Positions 43,161 to 54,180 are shown, counted from the first letter of the stretch. The stretch: DNA of 64,000 nucleotides from Sarcophilus harrisii (GCF_902635505.1 NC_045426.1:670563087-670627086); one strand, 5' to 3'. The notes: generated by a model from the letters alone, not told the origin. Made by a program: numbers and translations.

Positions 43161-43554
43161 GAATTCCTGGTGCCCCTGACAGAAAAAGGGAAGTTTGTAT
43201 GGATTTAGGGAAGAAGCCTTATTTTAAAAGTCAACTTGATATCAATTGGATATCCAAGTGGAGAGATTTAAAAGGCAGTTATGGGATCTGAGTTCTCAGT
43301 CACTCAGAGGAGTGAGTTTAGTGTCAGGTGTACAGAGTTGGAAGTCATCTGTATAGAGATGATAACTCAACTCTGGGGATAGAAGTGATCACCAAGAGAA
43401 TATAGAATGGAGAGGAAGGGGTCTAAGATGAAGCCATGAGGGATGTCCATGTTTTGTAGATGGGAAAGAGATGAGCAAAGGTGTCTTCAGCAAAGAGGTA
43501 GGAGAGTAGCAGAAAGAACAGTGCAGAGGAAAGTTAAGAGAAGAATGCATGACC

Positions 43555-44150
43555 CTTTGATTCAGCAGTGTCTCTACTGGGCCTGTATCCCAAAGAGATC
43601 ATAAACCAGAGAAAAGAACCCATATGTGTAAAAATGTTTGTGGCAGCCCTTTTTGTAGTGGCAAGAAACTGGAAACTGAGTGAATGCCCATCAGTTGGAG
43701 AATGGCTGAATGAGTTATGGGATATGAATGTTAAAAGAATACTATTTTTCTTTAAGAAACAATGAACTGGCTGATTTTAGAAAAGCCTGGAAAGATTTAT
43801 AGAAGTGATGCTGAATGAAGCAAGCAGAACCAGGAAAATATTGTACATAATAACAGCAAGATTATATAATGATCAATTATATGATGGACTTGGTTCTTCT
43901 CAGCAATTCAGTAATCCAAGGCAATCCAAATAAATTTTGAATGGAAAATGCCATCTGCATCCAGAAAGAGAACTATGGAGATTGAATATGTATCAATACA
44001 TATTATTTTCACCTTTTTTTCTTTCTCATGGTTTTTCCTTTTTGTTCTGATTTTTCTCTTCCAACAGGGAAGTATATATTTAAAAATGTATGGGTGTAAC
44101 AAAAAAAATTAAAACAAAAAATGTACTTTCAAGAAAAAAAAAAAGAAAGA
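43555..44150 (+). mobile_element. L1 3' end, inside L2
   Basis: ORF2 remnant with QRKEPICVKMFVAALFVVAR and NWKLSECPSVGEWLNELWDM, then the 3' UTR (CATCTGCATCCAGAAAGAGA) and an A-rich end at about 44150. GAAGAATGCATG before and GAAAGAATGTGT after are a probable degenerate target duplication. Confidence 0.85.
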
Positions 44151-44329
44151 ATGTGTTCAGTAGGAGGGGAGGACTAACAATGTCAAAAAACTGCATAGAG
44201 TTCAGGTAAAATGAGGTCTAAGTCAGATTGTTTCCTAGGCAAAAAAAAACAACACCTCCGGACAAAAAAACATACCACCTCATTAGGATTAGTTTGGGAA
44301 TCTTTTGTTTCACTAGGATAAGGAACTCC

Positions 44330-44785
44330 TATGTGAGGAAACATCCTTTACCAAAGCAGATAGGATTCTGCTCAATAAACTAGAGTCTTAAAAAACTTGC
44401 CTCAGGCTACTGTAAAGTAAATTGATTTGCTCGGGGTTACACTGTTAGCTTTATCAGACATTAGATTTTAATTCAGATTTTTCTGATTCTGAGGCCCTCT
44501 CCTTAGTCATTGCCTCCAAGATATTGGGTTGATGTTCAGTTGTTTTTTAGTCATATCTCTTGTACTGACCCCATTTGGGGTTTTCTTGGCAAAGATCCTG
44601 GAGTGGTTTTCCATTTCTTTCTTTCAACTTATTTTACAGATGAGGAAACTGACATAAACAGAACGAAGTGACTTGCCCAGGATCATACAAACTGATAAAT
44701 TTCTGATGACAGATTTGGACTCAGGAAGAGGAACCTTCCTGATTCCAAGTCCAGTATTCGATCTAATCTGCCACCCAGTTGCTCA
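44330..44785 (-). mobile_element. Two reversed SINEs
   Basis: 44330-44525: GAAACATCCTTTACCAAAGC, GATTTGCTCGGGGTTACACT. 44533-44785: BovB/RTE-tail SINE with GACCCCATTTGGGGTTTTCT, ATTTTACAGATGAGGAAACT, GACTTGCCCAGGATCATACA. Confidence 0.75.
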
Positions 44786-44929
44786 AAGTACTAGGTATTA
44801 AAAGACAAAGAGAAAAAAAAAAAAATCTTGTCTCGATGGAACTCACACCATATATGACAAATATACAAATAAACACAATACATGGAAAATTGAGAAAAGA
44901 AGCCCTAACATCACGAGTCGAGCCTTGAA

Positions 44930-45260
44930 AAAAGACCAGCATTCTAAAGAAGATCAGGGATCAACTATTAAATTATTACCTGACCTTCGAAAGATTTAAG
45001 GATTCTCAGCAAAGCTAAGACCTACCAGTATTCCAGAGGGCAGATAATAATGCATCCCACTTCCTGACAGAGAAGTGATAGACTGGAGAGGCAGCATAAG
45101 ACACATATTTCCAGATACGTCCAAAGTTGGTATTTGTTTGATTTGACTGAATATTTTTAACAAGGGTTCTGTGGGTGTTTGTTTTTTCCAATTTGACAGT
45201 CTCATGGGAAGAAGAGACAGGTAGAACTAAGATGAAAGAAAAAAGGAAAGAAGATGAAGA
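44930..45260. repeat. Unclassified repeat-like sequence
   Basis: CCTGACAGAGAAGTGATAGA, TTGATTTGACTGAATATTTT and AACAAGGGTTCTGTGGGTGT feel like a dispersed mammalian repeat, but I cannot name it. 44790-44930 is unassigned. Confidence 0.35.
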
Positions 45261-45357
45261 AACATTTTATTAAAAATATACAGAAGACAACAGAAGGAAG
45301 ATCAGAAAGAATCACAGAAAAGCAGGACAATTTTGAAAGCTTAGAAGTTGAATATAC

Positions 45358-45535
45358 CAGGACTTCTTAAACTTTTTTCCCTCCAATCCTTTTCATCTGA
45401 GAAATTTTTATATAACCCTGAGTATATGGGTATATAAAATAGGTATATAAATCAAACATTTGCTAATAATAAATCATAATTTAGGGTCCCCCACATTCAG
45501 TTACCAGACCCCATATGGCATTGTTTAAGAGGCTG
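45358..45535 (+). mobile_element. hAT-like MITE
   Basis: Inverted ends around GGACTTCTTAAACTTTTTTC and TTTAAGAGGCTG. Body GGTATATAAAATAGGTATAT, AATAATAAATCATAATTTAG, ACCCCATATGG. A reversed copy lies at 53485-53640. Confidence 0.65.
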
Positions 45536-45544
45536 AGAAACATA

Positions 45545-45830
45545 CTATATATTTTAAAAGAAGAGCAAGTTATATATAATACACATATTATGTATATGGA
45601 AATACCTATTTTATCTGCTTTTTATAATGATATATAATACATTATATCATATGATATGATATTGTAATATATTAATATAGCATAATATATTATTATTAAT
45701 TTATTATGTATTGTGTGATATATCATATATTATATTAATACATAATATAAATATCATAATATATATATTTATATATTGTAATCTAATATATAATATATAA
45801 TAAAAATAAATTAATAAATAAATGAAGTCA
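45545..45830. repeat. AT-rich low-complexity run
   Basis: Dense TATAAT and ATATTA words, no unit longer than a few bases. Confidence 0.85.
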
Positions 45831-45937
45831 TTTTTTGGCATTTAAAATCTTTCACAGCTGGTCTGACTGGCCCTTTCCCATCTCTTTCCAATCTTCTTAA
45901 ACTGTATTTTCTTCTGGGTATTCTATGAAATCTCATC

Positions 45938-46115
45938 TTCCTAAATTCAAATTCAGCCTCTGGCGCTTACTGGCTGTGTGACCTTGGGCAAGTCGCTTCA
46001 TCTGGTTTGCCTCAGTTGGAGAAGGAAATAGCAAATCACCCCAATATCTTTGTTGAGAAAACTCCCAAAGGGGTCACAAAGAGTAGGACGTGACTGAAAT
46101 AACTGAACAATAACA
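45938..46115 (+). mobile_element. SINE with BovB/RTE-like tail
   Basis: TGTGTGACCTTGGGCAAGTC, TCAGTTGGAGAAGGAAATAG, AGGGGTCACAAAGAGTAGGA, ACTGAACAATAACAG. 46116-46420 is unassigned. Confidence 0.85.
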
Positions 46116-46424
46116 GAGGTTTTCTATGATCCAACTATAATGGTACATTTTGTTGTATTCTTCCCTTACGACATCCTGTATCCTGCTTTCTTGCCTTTGC
46201 ACAAGCTGTTCCCCATATCTGGAATTCTTTCTCCCATTACCTCCATCCCATAGGTGTCTCTGAATTTCTTTCAGAGTGTTCATACCTTTAGCTGGTCACT
46301 CCATTTGCTAGAACTTTCCCCTCTAAGGTTACCTTCCATTTACTCTTGCATGTATTTTGTATATATCTATGTATTTATATGTTGTCTCCTTTATCTGGTA
46401 AATGGGATTTTCTTAGGACAAGCA

Positions 46425-46890
46425 CACATATTAATACATTGGTGGTGGAACTATGAATTTTGTGCTATTATTCAGTTGTTTTTCATTTGGGTCCAATTCT
46501 TCATGAACTCTCTTGGGGTTTTCTTGGCAAAGATACTGGAGTGATTTGCCATTTCCTTTTCCAACTCATTTCCAGATAAGGAAACTGAGGCAAGCAGGAT
46601 GAAGTAACTTGTCTAGGGTTATATAACTAGTAGGTATCTGAGGCTATATTTGATCTTGGGAAAATAAGTCTTCCTGATTTCAGGCATGACACTCAATCTA
46701 CGGAGCCATTTAGCAACCCAAATTGTAAGAATTGTAAACATCCACAAATTGTAATTTTGCAAATAAAGCGATTATACCCTTTGATCCAGAGGTTCTCCTA
46801 GTCACTAGAGGCCACTGAGAGAAGAAAGGCTTCATATGTACCAAAATATTTACAGTAGCTCTTTTCCTGATAGCAAAGAACTAAACAAAA
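46425..46890 (+). mobile_element. Old L1 ORF2 piece split by a SINE
   Basis: L1 words ACATTGGTGGTGGAACTATG (46436 on) and CCCTTTGATCCAGAGGTTCT (46778 on). Between them, 46465-46722, is a reversed SINE with BovB/RTE-like tail (TTGGGGTTTTCTTGGCAAAG, AGATAAGGAAACTGAGGCAA). Confidence 0.75.
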
Positions 46891-46914
46891 AAACTAGAAA
46901 CAAAATAATATAAT

Positions 46915-47120
46915 GGAATAAGCTTTTATTTGGTACCTACCAAATGCCAAGCACTGTGCTAAGTCCTAGGGATAGAAATAAGAAAAAAGAAAGTTCCTTA
47001 CTCAAGATGCTTACAGTCAGATGGAAAAGACAATACACAAAAGGAAAATAAAAAGGCGGGTGGAGTCAAATCAAGGAACATTTATTAAATGCCTGTTATG
47101 TGCTAGGCACTATTTTTATA
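46915..47120 (-). mobile_element. Two L2 3' end fragments
   Basis: 46915-47045 (CCAAGCACTGTGCTAAGTCC, TTCCTTACTCAAGATGCTTA) and 47072-47120 (GAACATTTATTAAATGCCTG). Confidence 0.65.
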
Positions 47121-47179
47121 TTTATATTTTATAGTAATTTATTTTATATAAAAATATATTACAAATATATTTTATATTG

Positions 47180-47480
47180 ATTGAGAAATAACTCAAAGTA
47201 TAGTCCATGAATGTAATGGAATATTACTGACCATTGAGAAAAGATAAAGAGGATGAATATAGGGAAGCAAAGCCAACAAGGTAAACAATACATATAGCTG
47301 TATGTAAATTAAAAGAACACAAAAATGACAAAAATTAAATGCTATGAAAATTTTAATGGCCAAACTCAGCCCCAAGCAAAAGTGAGATAGATGACTCCTC
47401 TTTCAGACTCTTTGCAGATGGGACCACCAGTGTGATGTACTAATGTAATGTCTTGTTTGATATGTTGTTTATATAACAGG
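47180..47480 (+). mobile_element. Old L1-like fragment
   Basis: GAATGTAATGGAATATTACT and GACTCCTCTTTCAGACTCTT follow L1 order but are heavily diverged. 47480-47640 is AT-rich and unassigned. Confidence 0.45.
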
Positions 47481-47644
47481 AGACTGAAATTCAATGCTAC
47501 TCCCTACATAGAAGTCTAGGGTTATTTGTCTTACAGAACAATTACTTACTTCATTTATTTGTTAATTCTTTTTTTATTATGAACTTTAAAAAAAAGATAA
47601 AATGGGCATTCTCATATACATAATATGTGTATTATATATACATT

Positions 47645-47940
47645 AAGAGGACCATGACAACAAGGAGATTATTCTGACATGAAAGTGAATTGGATATAAG
47701 TGAGAGTGATCTGTGCAAAATGACCAGCCTCTCTCTCTCCAGAGCCTTCTGGGTCCAATGGCCAGATAATAGATCAGGATGACTAGAGATAACCCTGAAT
47801 GCCATGGGAGACCTTGACCATTTTAAACTAAAGTCTTTAACAGGTCTCAGGTAATTAAGGTTAGGTAAGAAATGAAGCAGAAAATGGGCTCTTTTACCTA
47901 GTCTAAAAAAAAAAAAATTCAAAATAGGAGGGAAAAGGCC
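47645..47940 (+). repeat. Unclassified dispersed repeat, family R1 (longest copy)
   Basis: AGAGGACCATGACAACAAGG, GAATTGGATATAAGTGAGAG, CCAGAGCCTTCTGGGTCCAA, GATCAGGATGACTAGAGATA, GACCTTGACCATTTTAAACT. It may continue to about 48150. No protein is recognisable. Confidence 0.6.
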
Positions 47941-48212
47941 TTAGCGTTTTAAGCAAAAACAGAGAAACAAATAACAACAAAAACAGAAACAAATGCTACT
48001 TACATTCACCCTGATCCAATCAGGGCCCAAACAATGATCAAGGGAGGCTTGGGTTAAGATTTTAGTCAATCAATGAGAGTCAGATGATTTAGGTTGAAGG
48101 CATGGTCCTTAAGAAGGAAATCTAGCAGGTAAACTCCAAGATATCTTGCCAGGTTTCAGTGATTAAAATTTATGGGAGAATCATGACATACAATGGGAAT
48201 GCTGCTATAATG

Positions 48213-48345
48213 GGATTGTCTTTTTCCTCTTCTTTTTCCCTATCCTTACTTCTTCCCCTTCCTTTTCCCTTTTCCCTTCCCCTTCCCCTTTCTCTTCCCT
48301 TTCCACTTCCTCTTCCCCTTCCCCTTCTGTTGCTCCTCCTCCTTC
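48213..48345. repeat. Polypyrimidine (CCCTT)n tract
   Basis: About 130 bp of CCCTTCC-type repeats. A run of Gs follows at 48415-48427. Confidence 0.95.
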
Positions 48346-48724
48346 CTCATTTTATCACTTATTTAAAAAGAAAAACTGAGGCAATTTACTTTTTGTCTCG
48401 CTGGTTATCGGTTTTGGGGGGGGGGGTTGGGGAGGGGATTGGTTTTTTGATTTCTTGAAATATAGCTCTGAAAAGACAGGCTTTTAAAAGCTCGTATTTT
48501 AAATGAACCTACTAAACTCTACCTTAAAACCCCAATTCTTTAACTTTCGTTGAATGGCCAAAACTAGTCCCAACACAAGCTTCAGTGCCTCATTGTATAG
48601 GTTTTATTACTTAGAATGAGTGTAAATAGAAATTGTTTTCTCTTGAGGTCTTCCCCTCCTAGATTGATATCTTTGTGAAAGTAAATTGAGCCATTTTTTT
48701 TTTTTTTGTTTTAATTTTCACTTG

Positions 48725-48920
48725 GCCCTTCATCTTTGCCTGAGGATGGCCTCAGACAAATTGAGATCTGGAAAAAAACTTAATTTAGAAAGGCCAAAAG
48801 TCCCCCATCGCTTCTTGAGTCATTGCCAGTCATCTTGATCTTTGTCTTGCCACTGGACTTCAATGACTGGAGGAGATAATGAGGTTGATGACTTTGTGCA
48901 TTAAGTTAAGACATCAACCC
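48725..48920 (-). repeat. Unclassified dispersed repeat, family R1, inverted
   Basis: The reverse complement gives CTCCAGTCATTGAAGTCCAG and TGGCAAGACAAAGATCAAGA, matching the 47645 copy. Confidence 0.55.
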
Positions 48921-49229
48921 TATTGTGTCATTGGTCTTTTTTAAGAAAGAAAAGTTACTTACTATCAACAAACAGGCTTAGTCCCAAAGAAGAGATATGG
49001 AAATATATACTACCTTTCACTTTTATGGGGGTGAGAGAGGGGTTGGTGAAGGAGAAGTCCATTATATATAACATCTGATTTTTTTAATATGTTAATCGGT
49101 TCTGTTGAAATTTCTTTTTCACCTTTAAAAAATGTATATTTTTTAATTAAGGGGAAAATAGCTCTGGAAGGGAGAAAGATATAGAAAGAAATGTAGGTGA
49201 TCTAAAAAAGCAATGTATCAATAATAATC

Positions 49230-49345
49230 TTTTTAAAAAGAATTTGAGCTCCTTAAAAGCAGGCACTATCGTTTGTCTTTCTTTGTATTACTAGTTCTTA
49301 GCACAGTAATAGTAAGCACCTAATGCATGGATTGACTGATTGACT
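49230..49345 (+). mobile_element. L2 LINE 3' tail
   Basis: TTTGAGCTCCTTAAAAGCAG, TTGTCTTTCTTTGTATTACT, AGTTCTTAGCACAGT. The preceding 48920-49230 is unassigned. Confidence 0.75.
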
Positions 49346-49474
49346 TAAAGGCTGTAAGCTGCAGATCTAACTCTCAATCTCTAGCTAGTAAATCATAATA
49401 ATCACATGAGAAGGTGTTATTATAACCCTCATTTTATGGATGGGAATTCTGAAACTCAGAAAGGTTAACTAACA

Positions 49475-49930
49475 GTCAATCCTTAACTTTCAGAGCTAAA
49501 ACATTCTTTGAAAACAGCTCAAAAGTCAAGCAAATTTTAACACATCAAATTTTTAGGTGTCCCTGACTCCTGTGACCACCAGAAACTATAATCTTTCACT
49601 AGATTGCTGAAAATACACTTTTACATGTAATTCTCATATTAAAAAATATGAATTCTGATAACACATTTTTCTTAACACAGTAACCATGAAATAACCCATA
49701 AAATGACATACACAAAATAAAACTGGTCATATGAAAAACATTTTTCTCTCTAGTAACTCCCTAGAACTTTGGTGCTTACATCAAAATTTTTAAAAAATGG
49801 ATTTTGGACAATATTTATTCTTCATAACACATGAAATCTACAGTGCCACAAATACTGTACAGTAAATAAAGTTCTTAAAGCTAAAACACTTAAAAACTTG
49901 AATCTGTTGTGTCAGATGTCAATAGGAAGG
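49475..49930. mobile_element. Possible Tigger/pogo-like DNA transposon remnant
   Basis: CAGTCAATCCTTAACTTTCA at one side and AAAACACTTAAAAACTTGAA at the other, with TACTGTACAGTAAATAAAG inside, recall Tigger-type ends. Alternative: another MITE. No transposase remnant seen. Confidence 0.35.
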
Positions 49931-50040
49931 CATTGTATGCATATATACCATACTGATGGAAAACTTTCAACCTGGACTGCCCTCTGAAAACCAAGGAAGA
50001 AGCTGTTAAGACTTTAGTTATTGTTGTTGGAAGATGAGAT

Positions 50041-50873
50041 TGTTGGGGTCTCAGCATCACCTCCAACATTATCCTTCATGGCTTTGGATCCAACGTGTTC
50101 TTATGGTTAAAGAATGTACCAGCTTGAAATAATCCCTCAGTGATGTTTGTGGGCCATTTGAGATCTTTAATGGTCTTGGTATGGAAACATAGTGATATGA
50201 TTTAGGAGAGAAATTTTGGCACCAAATAATGTGATTTAGGAGAGCAGTTACTAGTTTTAAATGATGTGTTTGGATTTCAGCACCAAATGAGGAGATGGAT
50301 GTAGGCTGGGGTTCAGTCATATGAAAAATTCACAATGGCCGTTCTTCTTTAACAAAAGAGAGGTTTATTTAGGAGAAGAGATTGTAGACAAAATGAGACA
50401 CAATAGACCTCAGGAATGGTAAATATAAAATAGAGTTGGGAGAGCATATACTTAGCAAGGAAAGAATATTTAACAATTAATAATGGAAAAGGCAAGTTCC
50501 CTAGTGGAATTCACAAATAACCAGGAGAAAAGGAACACCTCATTGAGGCTGGAATATGCCCTTAACTGGCAAGTTAAATCCTAAAAGGGATTTAGCACCC
50601 TGAAAGAGATAGCTAGAGGAAGGAAAAAGACACTATGAGGCGTGGGGAAGGGGCAAGGGAAAAGATACCACCAGGTAGAATGCCTACTGGGCTTTAACCT
50701 CCAAAGGGATTCAGCAAAGATGGCATGAGTCACAGATAAATTTATAAGGGAAACTTAACTTTAGGGGTTTGACATTCTGACTGGACATAGCAAAGTGGAG
50801 CCACCAATGTCCATGGAGGGTGGGACTGTCAGGCTAAACTGAGCCCCATCAGTACTCTTCCTTTCTTGCCTCA
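50041..50873 (-). mobile_element. Probable fossil LTR (endogenous retrovirus), no internal region seen
   Basis: Read on the minus strand, the block has a TGAGGCAAG start, a TATA-like TTATAAATTTA, an AATAAA-type signal roughly 390 bp further on, and an end in GACCCCAACA. These are in the order expected for an LTR. No gag, pol or env sequence is adjacent, so it would be a solo LTR. It looks old and diverged. Boundaries are approximate and no target duplication was found. Confidence 0.4.
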
Positions 50874-51227
50874 GGGAGTAATCTTATTAATATTTCAGTC
50901 TTTCTCTGTCAACCTCACCTAATTACTCAAGATTTCATCAAGGGCAGAGTAGAATTGACTTTGGAGGCTGTGATCAGTGTTAGGATCCCAATCTTGAAGA
51001 TTCTAACTAGCTGGTTGATTGGGTCAACTGCAGACATACATCTAATACCTTTCTCCATAGACCAGATCACTTACTTTGCATGCTTTGGCTTAGAGATCAA
51101 AGAATTATGTTTTGTGGGATAATTGCAAAACAAAACTTGAGTTTTAAAGGACTTTAATGAAAATATGCAAGAAATGCCCAGATAGTTCCTTACTATCAGT
51201 GGTAGGTGAATAAGAATAATAGAATAT

Positions 51228-51369
51228 CTTTTTTTGGTTCAGGAAATTGGGGTTATATCCTTGCCTAAGGTCACACGGCTAAGAAATAAGTGTCTGACTT
51301 CAAATTTGAACTCAGATCCTCCTGACTTCAGGGCTGGTGCTCTATTAACTAGACCATCTAGCTGCTCCC
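51228..51369 (-). mobile_element. tRNA-derived SINE
   Basis: CAGGAAATTGGGGTTATATC, CCTAAGGTCACACGGCTAAG, CTTCAGGGCTGGTGCTC, ACCATCTAGCTGC. The stretch 50880-51225 is unassigned. Confidence 0.85.
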
Positions 51370-51444
51370 AGGAGAATATCATTGTATGATACTAGGCATT
51401 TCACAGACTTGGACACAGAACACCTCAATTTTTTCCTCTAGCAA

Positions 51445-51470
51445 AAATAATAATAATAATAATAATAATT
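51445..51470. repeat. (AAT)n microsatellite
   Basis: Eight or so AAT units. Confidence 0.95.
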
Positions 51471-51624
51471 TTTTCTCTACTGAGCAGAACTGTAAATATG
51501 CCACTTGCCAACTGCAAAATGAAAATGAATTTGCTCATAAAATTATGAGAATGCTTGAAGTCTCCTGTACCAGAAATGAGATTTGAACCCAGAACTTCCT
51601 AACTCTAATTCTGCTGCCTCTTTT

Positions 51625-51800
51625 CAACTGATAGAGCTGGAAAGAACTATAAATGGAATTTGGTCAAACAACTCTCATTTTATAGTTGAAGAAACTGAGG
51701 CAGAGAAAGGCTAAATGACTTGCTGAAGACACACAAGAAGTAAGCTGCAGATTTGAGGTTTGAACTCTGGAACTCCAAGTTGGGCACTCTTCACTGTGCT
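51625..51800 (-). mobile_element. MIR-type SINE
   Basis: TTATAGTTGAAGAAACTGAG, AGGCTAAATGACTTGCTGAA, GAGGTTTGAACTCTGGAACT. Confidence 0.75.
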
Positions 51801-52009
51801 AATATGGGAATTCTCTTCAGCCTTGGGTTTAAGTAGATGGTTTTAGTAGGTGGTTTGAAAGAACCTTTCTCATTCTATGCACCAGTGATTCCAGAAAGGA
51901 AGAATTCAACTTGCCCTGCTTGGTCCCAGAGGGCAGAACTAGTAGCAGAGTGGGGGAATCACTGATAAATTTCAACTTAACCAAATTTAAGAACTTGCTA
52001 ACAATGAAA

Positions 52010-52280
52010 GCTGTACAGTTGTTGTTTGTTTGCTTGTTATTTTTCTTGTGTTTTTTCCCCCTCTTGATCTGATTTTTCTTGCACAGCATGACGAATATGG
52101 AAATATGTTTAGAAAAACTGTATGTGTTTAATCTATATTGAATTGCTTGCTATCTTGGAGAGGAGGGTAGGGAGGAAAGAGAGAGAAAAATTTAAGATTT
52201 TGCAAAAGTGAATGTTGAAAACTATCTCTGCTATTTGAGCAAACTATTTGAAAAAATCAAATGCTATTAAAATAAATTAA
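52010..52280 (+). mobile_element. L1 3' UTR fragment
   Basis: TTGATCTGATTTTTCTTGCA, GCATGACGAATATGGAAATA, GAATGTTGAAAACTATCTCT. Confidence 0.8.
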
Positions 52281-52515
52281 ATTAAATTAACTAATAAATA
52301 ATAAATTTAAATAAAAATAAATCAATAAAACTGACAGCTCTACAAAAGTGGAATGGGCTGCATATCTTCTCTTCTAAAGCATATGTAAAATGTTGTAGGT
52401 ATGATTTTTGCTTTGCATAGGACTGGATAATCTTTTGGGCCCTGATTCTAAGATTTTATGATTACTTTCATCTCTTTAAATAAGTGAAAAACCCAACTCA
52501 ACTGATGCTTGAGGT

Positions 52516-52530
52516 CCACCAGAGGGCGCT
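52516..52530 (+). promoter_or_regulatory. CTCF-binding motif, full consensus match
   Basis: CCACCAGAGGGCGCT matches the core CCASYAGRKGGCRS at every position. It sits in non-repetitive sequence between an L1 3' end and an L1 ORF2 piece. Motif orientation is +. Confidence 0.65.
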
Positions 52531-52579
52531 CAAATGCTAATAAACTAGGTTAGAACGAATTACAAAGACCATTCTTATT

Positions 52580-53140
52580 TCTATAAAAGAATTTTTTATT
52601 AGTTTGATTGGTATGGAACCAAATAAATAAATTAATTTAGTATTTTGCCTTGACCTATTTTTATTATTTTGCCTTGACCTATCCATGAGCAATTGAGATT
52701 TTTTTCCAGTTGTTTAGATCTGAGTTTCTTCATGTGAAAAGTGCTTTTTGCAATTGTGTCCATGTAGTTCCTGGGTTTTCCTTGGCAGGAAGACTCCCAT
52801 GTATTTTTTATTATCTACAGTTATTTTAAGTGAAATTTCTCTGTCTCTTGCTGATGGACTTCGTTGGTAATATGCAGAAATGCTGTTAATTTATGTAGGT
52901 TTATTTTATCTCCTGCAACTGTGCTAAAGTTAATTATTTCAACTAGATTTTAAATTAATTCTTGAATATTCTCTAAATATGCTGTCATATCTGCAAAGGG
53001 AGATGGTTTTGTTTTCTTATTGCCTATTGTCTTATTGTGCTTATTGTCTTATTGTTATTTTAATTTCTTCAATTTATCTTTTTACTTTTATGGCTTTACT
53101 TTTATAGCTAGCATTTCCAGAACAATACAAAGACAATGTC
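52580..53140 (-). mobile_element. L1 ORF2 fragment, RT core region
   Basis: The reversed reading follows L1 ORF2 (GTAATATGCAGAAATGCTGT, TCCTGCAACTGTGCTAAAGT, ATATCTGCAAAGGGAGATGG). A 19-bp phrase TATTTTGCCTTGACCTATT is duplicated at about 52641 and 52665. 53140-53480 beyond is unassigned. Confidence 0.75.
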
Positions 53141-53484
53141 TTCCAATGTCTACCTTTCGTGCAAATAGGAAGCATTACATGACTTTCACTGGATTCAGTG
53201 AACAGGTAAACAAAAATTCTATAGTCATTTTGGAGAAAAGTTCCTAGTAACATTATTTGGATAAGGACAAAAACTCTCTTTGCCCAACTATTGGCAGCTT
53301 GAGTACAAAGAGTAGAACTGTATAATTTCAGATCCGGAGGCATCTTCTTCCCCTTAGAGCCTTGTGGCTTCAGTCAAGTTGATCAGAATTCTTCTACTCT
53401 CTTCTTATACACCTCCAGTGATTTGATCACCCTACCCATCTAAGATAGCCACAACTTCTAAACTATGAATCCTATATGAGATCT

Positions 53485-53640
53485 CCTAACTGAATGTAGG
53501 GATCATGAAATTATGTTTTATTATCAGTGTATGTTCGATTTGTATAACTATGTTATATGCCCATATATCCAGGGTCATATAAAAACTTCTTGGGTAAAAA
53601 GGGGTCAGAATTGAAAAAAATTTAAGAAGCCCTAAGATAG
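53485..53640 (-). mobile_element. hAT-like MITE, inverted relative of 45358-45535
   Basis: GATCATGAAATTATGTTTTA, CATATAAAAACTTCTTGGGT, TTTAAGAAGCCCTAAG mirror the 45358 copy. Confidence 0.65.
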
Positions 53641-53649
53641 ACCATTCTC

Positions 53650-53850
53650 TTGTGGGATAACTCAATATATTAGAAACATCTTCCTTATGTTAATGCCAAA
53701 TCTGTTTGTCTCACTGTTCCTATTTCTGTCGTTTGGGACCTAGTGTAACACATCTAATCTTTTTTTCCATACACCTGTCCTTGAAATACTTGAAAACAAT
53801 TATTATTCCCTTCCTTCAGTTTCTTCAATTTATTCTTAGGTAACAAGGTA
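53650..53850. repeat. Ancient dispersed repeat, family not named
   Basis: TTGGGACCTAGTGTAACACA and GTCCTTGAAATACTTGAAAA belong, I think, to the same old family as 21650-21785. Confidence 0.35.
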
Positions 53851-54180
53851 ATAAACAAGCATTAACTAATCACTTGGAGGGAAGGAGTATAAAAGAAGGT
53901 AAAAAAAATTCTCTGATCTCAGTGAATTTATGATCTAATGGTGAAAAAACCTGCAAATATATATATATATATATATATGCATATATATTTGATATATGAC
54001 CAGATAAATCAGAGATAATCTCAGAAGAAAAGGACAAGAACATTAAGGCAAATCTCAAAAGTCTTTTTGCAGAAGGAAGGATTTTAACCAAGAACTAAAG
54101 GAAGTCAAGAGATGAGTAGCAAGAGAATTTCAGCGTGGGAGGATAGCCAGTGAAAATGCACTGAGTCAGAAGAAAATTAT
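53851..54180 (-). mobile_element. L2 LINE 3' region
   Basis: ATAAACAAGCATTAACTAAT-type start, then TCTTTTTGCAGAAGGAAGGA, AACTAAAGGAAGTCAAGAGA and AGGATAGCCAGTGAAAATGC, the reversed L2 3' part. An (AT)n run sits inside at 53957-53978. Confidence 0.6.

Larger units (their letters stand above)
42180..44230 (-). mobile_element. L2 LINE, about 1 kb remaining, with nested insertions
   Basis: A reversed L2 in pieces: 42180-42747, 43161-43554 and 44151-44230. Landmarks: AGAACAGCCCCTGTCTTAAA (3' end), CAGAATGTCACATTCCTGGA, GAGATGATAACTCAACTCTG, AACAATGTCAAAAAACTGCA. A hAT element (42748-43160), itself hit by an L1, and a second L1 (43555-44150) split it. Confidence 0.65.

Noticed and set aside
51931-51945. 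Second CTCF motif near CCCAGAGGGCAGA
   Set aside because: Only the right half fits; three of the first five core positions mismatch. The similar word at 45032 fails in the same way.
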